Assembly: GCA_024704765.1 (NCBI GenBank)
Contig: JAKMXF010000244.1
Span: 425,905 to 489,904 of the forward strand
Length of the DNA: 64,000 bases
Direction of reading: 5' to 3'
Origin: Oopsacas minuta
Taxonomy: Eukaryota; Porifera; Hexactinellida; Lyssacinosida; Leucopsacidae
Positions 46,300-57,512 of the stretch are shown in pieces. Under the pieces are notes generated by a model, which did not search any database, was not told the origin of the DNA, and worked only from the letters and a program-made list of their open reading frames with translations. How positions within the stretch are numbered: position 1 is the first letter of the stretch; every line of letters starts with the position of its first letter. The position numbers and the translations under genes were made by a program.

Positions 46300-46540
46300 C
46301 CTAAAAAGGCCAAAATGACTGCTTCGTGACGCAGCAATATTCAAAATTACTCTAATATAACCAATTACGGTCGGAAGGGACACGCTAATTGTATCAATTT
46401 GTTTTACCTAATTCCCGCATCCAAATCGAGATATCAGCACTCTTCTGACTTAATAAAATTGCATATTTACCGGCAGTATTCAGTTAATGAGGTTGGTAAT
46501 AGATGCATAAAAAACATAGGTTGGCCATACTGTTGGAACA
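46300..46540. repeat. Dispersed repeat D, partial copy 2
   Basis: Shares the ACACGCTAA, CCAATTTGTTT-like and ATAAAAT.GCATATTT blocks and the following GTTGGCC region with repeat D copy 1 in the same orientation. It is shorter and more diverged. Confidence 0.5.
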
Positions 46541-46627
46541 TAAACGTATTCTATCAAAATGGTAAGGTGTGAAACTAAGATGGATATTATGTATACATGG
46601 TTTGTGTGATTCTAGGATGCGCATGCA

Positions 46628-46905
46628 TTTGTTAGAATTGATTATATTATCACTTGTTAGTATCAGTTATCAGGATACTATCATTGTCTTAGAATCAATT
46701 TACCAGGATACTTTCACTTGTTAACTTCAGTTTTTCAGGATCCTGTCATTAGTCAAACAAGTTTGGAGGATACCTTCATTTTTTTGAATCAGTTTTCCAG
46801 CAACTTTCACTTGTAAGAATCACTTTTCAGGATTGTTAGAATCAATTTTTCAGGATACAGTCATTTGTTAAAATCATTTCTTCAGGATAATAAACTATAG
46901 GTGGA
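46628..46905 (+). repeat. Minisatellite, eight to nine units of about 31 bp
   Basis: Imperfect tandem units built on TTGTTAGAATCAGTTTTTCA followed by GGATACTTTCAC. Units start near 46629, 46656, 46687, 46720, 46752, 46782, 46813, 46836 and 46867. One unit is shortened. It immediately precedes the mariner relic. Non-coding. Confidence 0.8.
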
Positions 46906-46959
46906 GCACTCGGAAAGTTATTAGTCATACCAAAATTATACAGGATATGAACTCAATTT

Positions 46960-47740
46960 ATTATAACTTCTCAAAGTATTCACCAATAGCTTGTAAATAC
47001 TCTCTGATACTCTCAAAACACTTTTCTATCAGGTTGCAACACTAAGATTTGGTGAGGGCATTAAGGTGCTCTCTGTAGCTTCGACAGCTCTACTAGGTGA
47101 TGAATAACGGGTGCCACGCGTAGGATCTTTGACCTTTGGGATAAAAAGAAGTCACAAGGTGCAAGATCTGGAGCTTATGGTGGATGACTCAGAAATTGAA
47201 TGGATTTGTCGAGAATAAAGTCTCGGGGTTCGCCTGTTGTCTGAGCTCTTGCATTATCGTGATGCAAAAATATTCCTCGAAGTACGTACTTTGGACGCCG
47301 AGGTGTTCACAAAGGTTATCGAAGACTACTGGAAGGCGAACTCGACAATACCAATCAGCAGCTACCATGGTGATAATCTTTAAAGTACTGTTGCTATGTG
47401 ACTTCCTTCCCCAAAAAACTTGGTAACCATCTGTTTACGGGTTGAACGTCCCAGTACCACTTTTGTTGGTGGATCCTCTCCAGGAGACAACCAAACTTGA
47501 GACTGCGTCATTTTCTCAGGCTCATAAGAATATACCCAAGTTTCATCTCCAGAATCTAACTGAGAAACTTGGTTAGACTTCCTCATATGGAATTTGGCAC
47601 CATTATCAACCATGGTTTGTTTTGTAATTCTGTCAAAAGGTGTGGGATCCTTCCAATACTTAAATTATGTAGACCAAGTTCTTCGTGTAAGATCTCACTA
47701 ACTGCCCATGAGTAAATCAGGATCATGTTAAAAAACGCGT
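46960..47740 (-). pseudogene. Mariner transposase relic
   Basis: Minus-strand remnant in several frames: ILHEELGLHNLSIGRIPHLL (helix-turn-helix end), then VSQLDSGDETWVYSYEPEK (first Asp), SQVWLSPGEDPPTKVV and RKQMVTKFFG. Then ...LRGIFLHHDNARAQTTGEPR (second Asp), FLSHPP, APDLAPCDFFL (third Asp) and a terminal IGEYFEKL. Terminal repeats were not identified with confidence. The GEDPP signature and order resemble the mariner at 54114-55418, but the two are different subfamilies or very diverged. Confidence 0.82.
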
Positions 47741-48889
47741 AAATCTTCAATAACTAGGGTATGCATTTGAGCTGTATTGTTTTGCCAACTTATATATAAA
47801 CTAAGGAGGTGAAGTGATCACTTTGCACAAGGATCATGTCTTGTAACATCATCAAAAGTCTTCTAATGATAGTTTTGCGATTTCAAGGCCATGGTCTTAC
47901 ATTTTACGTCTAATTTATAAACTTCTTTTATATATTTTTCGATAGTATGATTATGAGAATTTAAAGATGTGATCAAATTGGTTTGAAGATTGAGTTTATT
48001 AGTATGTTTACAAACAACGCTAAATAACACATATCTAAGTTACATATATTCAGAGTAATTTACACATTATGTATTTGTTACCATTTCGCGTTGTCAATAA
48101 TACCTTTCCGAGCAAAACAACTTGTAGTCATCTACTGTTTATTCATTACATTCTAATGCTATGATCAATAATCATATGATGGCCTATGGCTGATTTTCAT
48201 GATACAAACCTACCTGAAAACTGATTTTACTATATATACCAAGTGACATATGGTAAATTCTAACAAATCACAAATGTAGAGTTCTAATAAATGCAGCGCC
48301 CCGATTCTAGCACGCGAGTGATTGTGTCAAGCAAAGACGTAAAAGGAACTTGTGGATTATGGGCTATCGATAGTTTAGCTGATAGAATAAAGTCCATATG
48401 AGTTCTATATTAAACGGCACAAATTATCAACCATTTATGAAGAAAAATATCAGGAATGTGTTAAAACATGTGTCCAGTAAGCATGCAATTGATAAATATG
48501 TCATTCTTTGATCCATTGTAGAAGGTAAAATATTGAGTCTGTTATCTGAAAGTGAAATGATCTATAGATAGTGCCATACAAAATTTTTTTCCTGTGTAAT
48601 TAGTCCATAGTCGTAGATCCATTTGTGGGAAAAGTACGTACTAACCGAAAGCACTCCTTAACATAAGCAGAGTACTTCTTATCCGAGTTCTACTCTACAG
48701 TAAGAATTTGAAAATATTACCAAAGAACGTACTACGATAACAATATCTAAAATAAATGAATGGATATTCCACAGAATACAGATAGTTCATGAAAACAGCA
48801 GCAAAAATGATGTTGATTGAACATTTTGTGTCAATATTCGGAATTTCAAAAGCGGGGAGCGGCGTTTATTCTGACTCTTATAAAACATT
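47741..48889. other. UBR4 intron, nothing recognised
   Basis: No gene or bounded repeat recognised. Confidence 0.45.
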
Positions 48890-49135
48890 AACTTATAGCT
48901 TAGGTCCAGTGCCCTTAAAGGCCCGGAATTGCTCTTCGTTCTTTCCTGTACTCAGTGGTGTCGTACTATGTGCTACTGGGGGGCCCAGTCCCGAAATATT
49001 CTTCGAGCTCCCACGGCACATAATTACTCCACGGGGCCAGAAAAATGTCAACTTTCTGGGCCAATTGCACACCAAAGGTTATTTCTTGCTGTGTGTTTCG
49101 CTCCTGGACCTCACTGATTGTTTACTGCGCCGTTG
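48890..49135. repeat. GC-rich patch, probable hAT-type MITE fragment
   Basis: A GC-rich island beginning near CAGTGGTGTCGTACTATG (48953) with CTGGGGGGCCCAGTCCC inside. CAGTGGYGT ends followed by GGGGGGCCCAG are typical of small hAT-derived elements. The open frames across it are overlapping, low-complexity and without motifs. No partner end was found. Confidence 0.4.
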
Positions 49136-50554
49136 ATTCTCATCTAGAACTTGTTGACCAACATACATTTTTGTGGCCTCCAAGCATAAAATCCACACGA
49201 CAACACTGCGCTGTATTTATCTCCCTATATGAAAATGGATACGTGCGACAAGTGAATTAAACCTGCAGCCATAAAGAACTTGCAATAGTTGACTATAGCA
49301 TCCTGAACTGAATATTTAGGTACGTAGTTCGACTATTGGTCACTTTAAACTACTTGTTGAAAATCACCTAATAATTAAAATAAAATACTCCAAAAAGTAA
49401 TTAATATTGCTAAAGGAAATTACAATCATATGATCTACCAACCCTCAATAGCATCCAGAATAAAAAATATATTAATAGGAATAAGCCGATTAAATAATTC
49501 ATTATAGTTGACACATTTGAAAAAACTTTCAAAACCTTAATTCTAAGTCATCTCATATAATTACAATTCTGATGACATTTTCGTATCCACCAACGCTAGA
49601 CTTTTGATTAATTACAAGTTTTTACCTCTGGCTATACGGGATGTTGGTATAATAAGGTTGAATTGAACACGATTTTTAGATCTAATTGGCTGCTAACTTC
49701 TTCTCCATGTTTCGTCATTGGAATATCAAACACATCATTAAATTGCGTAAATTGAGTATTATTGCTAAGTTTGACTATTGGTTTGAAGGTAGCCCGAAAT
49801 GTGAACGGGCTCCGTTGTTTATGGACCACTCTGAAATTATAAATAACTATACTCAATTTGTCGAGGGGTGTCAAACAAGTGGTCATTCGATAGAGAAAAT
49901 ATATTCGGTAACCGAATAGTGTCATTTCCACTAATTTATCTAGTGTTGGTAATATTTTGAGAGGGATGAAATTTATATAAAGGATTATAGCAACTTTAGG
50001 TATTTATGAGATGTTACATAATTGGTCCATGATCTCAAATATTGATCATATAGTAAGATACAATCGCAACACGAATGTACTTATGATAGCTATGTATTAT
50101 TATTTCAATTTAGTCATGAAAGAATAATTGCAGAGGTTAAGCGTTGAACCGCTGTTATCGAAAGGTTTTAAAACCCATTAATTCGGTCAACCGACAACAG
50201 CAAAATTTCTTACTTGAAAATCTAGACTTGGCAAATATATATATGTTTCGCAAATAGAAGTTGATTATTCTTGGGTCATGATTCACAGTATTGCTAGTAC
50301 TTTAAATTATAGGAATATAATTCAATATTTAGACAATTGTTGGATTTCCTGTACATCTGCTAAAAAAGATAAACGAAATATAAATACAATAATACTTATT
50401 TATTCGGCCCATTACTACATAATTTAAGTTATAATTCTATATTATTAAATCTCAATGATTGTCTGTTTGTCTGCTGTTTGGTTGTCGGTTGTCAAGGAAA
50501 GGATTATGGTTTGCAATTTTGAAATTATCACATAACTATGTATTTATCGTATTT
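49136..50554. other. UBR4 intron, nothing recognised
   Basis: AT-rich intron. Overlapping open frames on opposite strands at 49632-49931 have no recognisable motif. Confidence 0.4.
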
Positions 50555-50690
50555 ATCAAGGAAGTAAATAGAATTCAATGAAACTTGACTAAACATATCG
50601 AATATGCTGAATCCGATTTCACACTTTTGGATTAATTATAGGTAAATGTATTATTGTTTTTATGAATAAAGCAAACAAATTTCAAAATTG
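50555..50690. repeat. Dispersed repeat E, copy 2
   Basis: Relative of 18540-18690 in the same orientation (AAGTAAATAGAATTCAAT, CGATTTCACACTTTTG, TTATGAATA). Non-coding. Confidence 0.65.
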
Positions 50691-50777
50691 TCGTAGAATT
50701 ATAATTTCAACGACAATACTGAGGCAGTCGAGTATGCTGAGTCTGAATATGGTATGGTATTGGCATTGACATATAGT

Positions 50778-50946
50778 TAATTGGCGGAGCTAGGAAGCTG
50801 CTACCGGTTGCTGACAACCTCTGGACCACTGTCAATAACCCCAGTTGCAACCGCTGGATTACCCGGAATTCATGCAATATTTATGTTATTGGCGCTGCTA
50901 GCAACCACAGTGGCAACCCCAAAAAGGAAACGCTGGCTATGCCTCT
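50778..50946. repeat. hAT-type MITE F, copy 1
   Basis: Starts TTGGCGGAGCTAGGAAGC, ends ...CGCTGGCTATGCC. The core CCCAGTTGCAACCGCTGGAT, then GCAATATTTATGTTATTG and GCTAGCAACC recurs at 57200-57413, which ends CTAGCCACGCCACTG. CAGTGGCG.AGCTAG ends are characteristic of hAT-derived small elements. GC-richer than the surroundings. Confidence 0.55.
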
Positions 50947-52128
50947 TTAGGATATTCAATTACAAACTAACAAATATTTTCAATATCAGGGTTTGATCTG
51001 TCAGATACATATGAATCACCTTCTAATGAAACAATTTTTTGCTTCTAAAGGAAATCATTATACACCCATACTTTAAGGTGAAAGCCATCTCCTGATAATT
51101 GCACATATTATGATAATGGCTGGAAAATAGAAAATTTGTAAATATGTATTTATTATTTCATGCAGATTTCTAATGATATTATCTAAATGATTCTGCTGTA
51201 ATTATTTTAAGCTTAAAATAGGAGATATCTCTCTGTTGGTCTCTGGTGCCTTAGTTTCGCCACCATGAAATTTATACTTTGTCGAGCACTGACTACAAAA
51301 TACATTTTGAAAACATATCTCTACTCACTATTGCGAAATTTGAATACAACCATAAATGGGCATAACATTACGTCATAGTGACTAGAGATATCATATCAAT
51401 ATGGATTATTAGGGTATGGGAAGTCGGGTATATGCTAGATATTGGATTGAGGTATTTGGCTGTGACACTTTGTGAGATATATTGTATTCGTTTCATTATA
51501 CATACCATCCATGGTCATCAGAATTCAGTCCTTATTTAATGAAGTCTATGATCTGAGTAGATCAATATTTGTAGAATTATACGAGAATTAGTTTTGTGGT
51601 ATTTAAGGAGAGAATGATGGACGTCTTTGCAACAAGTGGTCTGTGGTGAGTCAGACGGAATTTACGATAAGTTCCAAGACTAAATGAATCATCTTCAAAT
51701 ACATACTACGTACAAAGTTAATTCTTGGAAATGTTACGAAATTCAATTATATGAAACTAGTGAATATTATAATGAACACAATTACAGGTGATAACATTAT
51801 GATAAGCTATGCCATAGGTCTCAGCTGAAGAATTGCAAAGAGCTATGAACAAATTAAATATTTTTACTCAGAGACAATGAAAAGCATTTCTACTGATAGT
51901 AACATAAATTATCAGAACGACAAACTATAATAAAATGAAAGAGATGATCCTGATTGATATCACATGTACAAACTTAGAAGGCATTGTTAGGAGTAATTAT
52001 TGTCGCAAAGTGATGAAGAAGAGGAATACAGAGTCAGATATAGATGAAGAAATGAAAAGTCAGGATCTCATTAATGGTAAGTGGAAATGTTATGTACATA
52101 ACTATACTAACACTCGTGTTTAGTAGTA
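50947..52128. other. UBR4 intron, nothing recognised
   Basis: AT-rich intron. The stretch at 51380-51450 (AGAGATATCATATCAA, GGGTATGGGAAGTCGG) is related to 20325-20380, another old interspersed repeat. No gene. Confidence 0.45.
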
Positions 52129-53460
52129 TCAAGGGGTTCAATAAGTCTTACGGGTCATGATAAATCTTAGGAATTAGTCAAGTAATACATCAAACTTTCA
52201 TATATTTTAAGCACATATAGTTAAACTCCATATACTGAAAGTTTCAAGCATATTCAATACAAATAGTGAATTTTTGAGATAGTTACGTGTAGTCAATTTA
52301 TACCCACTGTTGAACTTATGGCTTCAAAGGATGATAATTTCAACCTCAAATGGCGAGCTTACATAGGGTTTCGCACAATACTCAAGATCAAGCCCGTACA
52401 GATCTTCAGTGAGATACAGGAGATATTGTGCGTGGGTTATCCTTCCAGATCTACTGTAGAGCGTGATGGGCTGCCCGTTTTAGATCTAGTGATGCTGATG
52501 TCACAGATTTGACTCGATCTGGAAGACCGATATCCGCCACCACTTCAGAGAATATCGCACTCATTGAAAGTATGGTTATGGAAGACAAGTGCATTACTGT
52601 CAATCAGTTAGAACAAAGTATGGAGATTTCATAGGGAGCTATTCATACAATTCTGACAACTGGGTTTGGCTACCGATCGATTTGTGGGAAGTGGGTCCCG
52701 CATAAGCTCAGTGAGAATCAAAGGTTGGTACGACTGAATAAAGCCAAGAAACTCTTGGAAACTCATGAGAACTGCGATTCTAGACACCTAACAGAGATTA
52801 TTACTGGTGACGAGACGTGGGTGTACTGTTCAACACCATATAGCAAGTATAAGAAGCGATCATGGGTGAGGGGCGACGAACAACCGGCGAAAATTCCTAG
52901 GCCCGACTACAGAAACTAAGATTGAGCATACCATCTTCCTCAGTAGTCATGGAATTGTCTTGCAATTATCTTGTGAGAGTGACAAGGCTGGTACTGCTAC
53001 TTTCTTTACAGAACAAGTGCTTCCAAATTTGATAAAAACATAGAAATTACCGCCCGAAAACCGGAACTCGAGGAATGAAGATTTTAATTGATAACGCCAG
53101 TTCCCATACAGCTAAGCTTACCAAAGATTTCCCGGATCTAGAAGGGTTAGAATTACTTCGCCATCCACCATCTCACCAGACCTAGCTCCGTGTGATTTTT
53201 GGCTATTCTCTAAGCTTAAAATCTACCTTCAAGGCAAAGATTTTAACACATTACAAGCACTCGGAACGGGTCTGTACCAGTACTTCAAATCCATCCCCGA
53301 AGAAGAGTACAGAAATGTGTTTTACAAGTGGGTGGAAAGGTTAAAACTTTGCGTATCTGCAGGAGGGGATATCTTTGAATAAATAATATAGTGAATTAGT
53401 GTGTATAGTGTTTGTATCATATTCTATGATATCACCCGCAAGACTTATTAAACGCCCTAG
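52129..53460 (+). mobile_element. Mariner element, copy A of a near-identical pair
   Basis: A 1332-bp element between TA dinucleotides (52127-52128 and 53461-53462). Left end TCAAGGGGTTCAATAAGTCT; right end read inward CTAGGGCGTTTAATAAGTCT. It contains one broken transposase (52318-53382). It is almost identical along its length to copy B at 60814-62148, in the same orientation. Confidence 0.92.
52318..53382 (+). pseudogene. Mariner transposase, copy A (broken)
   Basis: Starts MASKDDNFNLKWRAYIGFRT. The N-terminal frame is lost after VGYPSRSTVE. It resumes shifted as SSDADVTDLTRSGRPISATT, and then VRLNKAKKLLETHENCDSRH. The catalytic part holds EIITGDETWVYCSTPYSKYK (first Asp), KILIDNASSHTAKLTKDF (second Asp) and SPDLAPCDFWLFSKLK (third Asp). 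One base is missing in the HPPYSPDL motif, and there are further shifts near 52915 and 53040. The first shift and the HPPYSPDL deletion are identical in copy B. Confidence 0.9.
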
Positions 53461-53462
53461 TA

Positions 53463-54111
53463 ATAACTTAAATGTCTATATTTACCTAAAGATTTAGACT
53501 GTACTTCAACTAAGATTCTTCCAGAAATTCGATTAAATAGTTCCCTCTCGCGTCTAGCTGAACATGTACAAGTGATTTTGGAAAGGCAATGAGGGGGTTG
53601 CAAAATTTCACAGTGGAAGTGAATGCACATCATGACATTGTTTACCATAGCAACGAGTGTGAAGTTTGCTAGTATTCGACCATGTAAACTTCAATCATTA
53701 ATTTCACTCACTTGTACACCTCATATTTACGCATAATTGGTATCATTCGATAGAAGATCATTGGACATTATAGCCAATATAATTATTTTCAAAATGTTAC
53801 ATTTCACTCAGTGAAAATTGCGGACGATGGATTAGATTATACGTAAAGTATGGTCAGTTCAAACTGTTGTTCCATAAGCTTTACAATACTGAATCTAAAA
53901 TATTTTATGCTAATCGATAATTAAGATGTAAACTTTTCTAACGATATCGATATGATTGTGAAATACAAAAATAATAGCACCAACAACAGCATTCTAAAAA
54001 TCAGGAAATTCACAGTTTTTGTGTATTATAAATTCCACATTTGAAGCCAATTCTCGATATTATTTACCACCAGAATCGCCTCAAACTTTACAGATACCTT
54101 CTATCGTATTC
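53463..54111. other. UBR4 intron between mariners, nothing recognised
   Basis: No gene or bounded repeat recognised. It separates two mariner elements of different families. Confidence 0.5.
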
Positions 54112-54113
54112 TA

Positions 54114-55418
54114 CGAGGGTCAGTCCAAAAGTTTTGTCGTACAAAGGTTCTATTTTGTCTTCAATCAAATAAATACACCACTATATACTTAGATATATAT
54201 AATGACTCTACTATTATTTTGAGCTATATTCAACACTTATTTCCTGAGTAACGCTATTTTATCCATAAGCTTATATACAGATTTTATTATTACTGAATGG
54301 AACTGGAAAGAAGGGATTTTAGAGCCATTATGTTTTATGACTTTATGTGTAAAATACAGTGGAGCAGAGTCATGATAACTTAGTAGAAGCTTTCAAAGAT
54401 CAAGTTCCATCTAAGCGTACAGTGGAGCGTTTGTATCTAGATTTCAGGAGGGAAAGAACGTCGTTACAAGATGAGGCTAGGTCTGGGCGACTTTCAACCG
54501 CTGTCACTCCAGAGACTATTACTGCTGCCGAGACATTATCAGAGAGGATAGCCGCATTAACTATGAGCAGTTTGCTGAGACCCTAAAGATCGGGAAAGCC
54601 GCCATCAATATCATTTTACATAATTATCTTGGTGTCAGAAGGCTTGCGGCCCGATGGATCCCTCATAATCCTCTGAAATGCAATTAGAGGCAAGGGTAGA
54701 ATGGTGCAAATTTATGCTCAGGAAATTTAAAGGAGGAGAGTCTAAACGAGTTCACGACATACTAACATGTGATGAGTCATGGATCTATCAGTACGATCCG
54801 GAAACAAAGCGGCAATCTTTAATCTGGGTGTTTCCTGGCGAAGATCCCCCTGTTAAAGTTCACCGGGCAGGTAGCGTTGGGAAGAAGATGGTGGCTGCCT
54901 TTTTCTGTATGACTGGCCCAGTAGCAATAATTCCTCTCGAGGATCGTCGTACCGTCAATGCTGATTGGTACATTACCAATTGCTTGCCCAAGGCTTTCGA
55001 AGCTTGGAGTTCTCGTCGCCCTAAGACCGGTATCAGAGGACTTCTCCTTCGCCACGATAATGCATCTGCACACACAGCAGCCAAAACATTGGACTTCCTG
55101 GCTGAAAATTCGGTCCAGTTGGTATCGCATCCACCTTACAGTCCAGATTTAGCGCCAGGCGACTTTCTCTTGTTCCCAACAATCAAGGAAAAGATCCGTG
55201 GAATAAGGTTTGAGAGTCCTGAAGAGGCTCATCTGGCATTGGAAGAGGCCCTTTGGAGCCTGCCAGAGGAAAAATGGCATAGTTGTTTCGACAGTTGGTT
55301 TCATCGTATGCACTTTTGCATAGATTGTTGTGGTCGTTACTTTGAGAAACTGTGAAAGTTTGATTAAATTTGTTAGTATATTTTTTTGCGTACGACAAAA
55401 CCTTTGGACTGACCCTCG
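54114..55418 (+). mobile_element. Mariner element of a second family, 1305 bp
   Basis: TA at 54112-54113 and 55419-55420. Inverted ends start CGAGGGTCAGTCCAAAAGTT (left) and CGAGGGTCAGTCCAAAGGTT (right, read inward), about 30 bp with very few mismatches. The single transposase (54297-55355) has lost frame in its N-terminal half only. Confidence 0.95.
54297..55355 (+). pseudogene. Mariner transposase, C-terminal half open (broken N-terminus)
   Basis: Starts MELERRDFRAIMFYDFMCK. It shifts near 54355 into the DNA-binding frame (SKRTVERLYLDFRRERTSLQ, DEARSGRLSTAV), and again near 54530 and 54675. From 54678 the catalytic domain is open for 225 codons. It contains LTCDESWIYQYDPE (first Asp), FPGEDPPVKV, LLLRHDNASAHTA (second Asp) and SHPPYSPDLAPGDFLLFP (third Asp, 34 residues on). 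It ends CGRYFEKL. All three catalytic Asp are present, so this is the best-preserved mariner catalytic domain in the window. Confidence 0.93.
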
Positions 55419-55420
55419 TA

Positions 55421-56114
55421 TAATTCGATTTCTTAAAGCAAAACAGAGGGTCGCAAGTAATTTGTATTACTGTTTAATCCTCTTTGAAGTATGTTCTATT
55501 TCTAGATTTCTTTAGTCTTTACAATACGAGCTGCTGTATAGACTATCGTTGTGTTATCTTGTAAGCCTATACACAGTGACTATGATTTTATGCATTGGAA
55601 TTATCCAAAGTTCTAGTAAATGAAAGTTGAGGGATGGATTTTATTGAAGAACAGAGTGAATAATTCCAACTGTTGTTTCGTATTCAAAATGAAACTGAAT
55701 TTGTATTATTAGTACAATTGATAGAAGAAATGAGAAGTTTAGTGCAATAGTGTTATTCTCGCGAATTACTATATTTATCGCGCACAACAGTGTTCCAAAA
55801 ATTCTCAGTTTGTAGTGTATTATGTTTTCTAAAGTTGGAATCCATTTGTATAAATCTATTATTGGGATAATTTTAGCTATAATTCCTTAAAACCTTATAA
55901 CCACCTTCTTTCATGTATTATAATTTAATCCTCTAAACAAAATTGCGATCACTAGACATTTTTATACCTTAATAGTCTTAAATTAACTTTCTTTTACTAT
56001 AAAAATTGTATTTGGAATCCATACTCTGCCAAACCAAACAAAAATTTGTTTCTCACGAAATGATTTGCGACATCATTGCTAGTTCCAATTTCAAATGTTT
56101 GACGCTACATTGTT
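55421..56114. other. UBR4 intron, nothing recognised
   Basis: AT-rich sequence between the mariner at 54114-55418 and the Tc1/mariner-like element at 56117. No gene. Confidence 0.5.
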
Positions 56115-56116
56115 TA

Positions 56117-57195
56117 CAGGGTGGGGCATAATTTTTGTCCCATAGTTTGATATACTTTTTAACATAGTAATAATTGATTAACTAGAATGATATCAGCCCA
56201 TAAAGTGTATTGATATATCTCTATTTGATTGCAACACTGATTTTGCGATCCTCTCAAATTATTCTCATATTCCAGTTACGTATGAAAGCCAAAAGAGCCA
56301 AAATTATAGGCTTAGTATTTCAAGGGGAAAATCAGTAATTGAAATTTGTAAATCGCTCAAAGAAGATGATGTTTGCAGGAAATTAGTCAATCGCACTATC
56401 AAACGATATAGGGAGACTGGAAGCATGCAAGAAAGAGCTAGAAGTGGACACCGACGTACTACTAGGACCAAGTGCCTGGAAAAAATGGTCAAGGAGAGAA
56501 TTGCGCGAAATTCCCAACGTTCGATGCGAAAAATGACCAGAGACTTTGGAGTAAGCTTGAGATCGCTTAGACGTCTTATGCATGACCTAGGATTAAAGTG
56601 TCTCAAAAGAAGAAAGGTTCACATGCTTACTAGGGCTATAAGAGAAAAGAGGCAGCAAAGATTCCGACTATTGCTATTGCGTGCCGCACTTTCAGTTATG
56701 GACTGCATACCATTTACTACAGAAGAGGTATCTTATAGTCAAAACGATAGGATTTTGTCTACCAGTGTTCGAGAGATACCACAAAGCCTTCGCTTCATTC
56801 ACAGGTCTCAAAACCCCGCTTCAGTCATGGTTTGGGCTGGTATCTCCGCAAATTTCCGGACGAATCATATTTTTGTTCCTCTGAATCCCATAGATTATTA
56901 CGTCTGGTCCATTCTCGAGCAAAGGCCTGTGCTAAATCTCATACGAGAATAGACTCATTGAATGGTGGTTGCAACGAGAATGGTTGAAAATCCTTCAAAA
57001 TCACTTCCGGCGCGCAGTATCCAATTTCCGACCTAGGCTGTTGTTTCTAAGAAAGGTGGCTATATCGAGCATGATAACATTATTTAAATTTTAACAAAAG
57101 TAGTAAACACAATTATGGAGTTTTATCGTTATCAGAAGATTCTTGGATAAAATATACCAAAGGTATTATGGGACATCAACTTATGCACCACCCTG
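56117..57195 (+). mobile_element. Tc1/mariner-superfamily element, internally deleted
   Basis: A 1079-bp element with TA on both sides (56115-56116, 57196-57197). Ends CAGGGTGGGGCATAATTTTT (left) and CAGGGTGGTGCATAAGTTGA (right, read inward), each followed by a GTCCCATA block. The transposase inside lacks its central catalytic segment, which explains the short length. Confidence 0.88.
56284..56952 (+). pseudogene. Tc1/mariner-like transposase, catalytic segment deleted
   Basis: The N-terminal bipartite DNA-binding region is recognisable: KSVIEICKSLKEDDVCRKLV then KRYRETGSMQERARSG, and SMRKMTRDFGVSLRSLRRLM with LGLKCLKRRKVH. The start of the catalytic domain follows (SQNDRILSTSVREIP, RSQNPASVMVWAGISANFRT). 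The frame then jumps directly to NPIDYYVWSILEQR, which in full-length relatives lies after the last catalytic motif. The segment holding the middle Asp is missing. There is a frame shift near 56335. This could be a non-autonomous derivative. Confidence 0.82.
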
Positions 57196-57197
57196 TA

Positions 57198-57413
57198 CAG
57201 AATGATAACTGTAGAGGCTACAAGAGTGCAAGGTGTCCAAAGCATAGGCTTAGCTTGGGGGTTTCTAGGAGTTACTGCACTTGCTGGCAACCCTAGTTGC
57301 AACACCTGGATTACTGGGGATACAAGCAATATCTATGTTATTGCGGTGCTAGCAATCCCAGAGAAATTATCAGTAACCTCAGTGACAACCCTAGAGAAGA
57401 AAATCTAGCCACG
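57198..57413. repeat. hAT-type MITE F, copy 2 (left end lost)
   Basis: Related to 50778-50946 (CTAGTTGCAAC.CCTGGATTAC, AGCAATATCTATGTTATTG, GCTAGCAA). The right end is intact, ...CTAGCCACGCCACTG. The left end is missing where the Tc1/mariner-like element abuts, so that element probably inserted into this MITE. Confidence 0.5.
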
Positions 57414-57512
57414 CCACTGGTTCCAAGTGAGCTATTAGATAACATGGGCAAAGTTCTAAATTAATGTAATTATCAAAATCACGACAAAAATATGCTTCCG
57501 CAAGGTTTAGTT

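Noticed and set aside
48789-49260. Several overlapping plus-strand frames in a GC-rich patch, considered as a gene
   Set aside because: Frames overlap on both strands with no conserved motif. The patch looks like a hAT-type MITE fragment.
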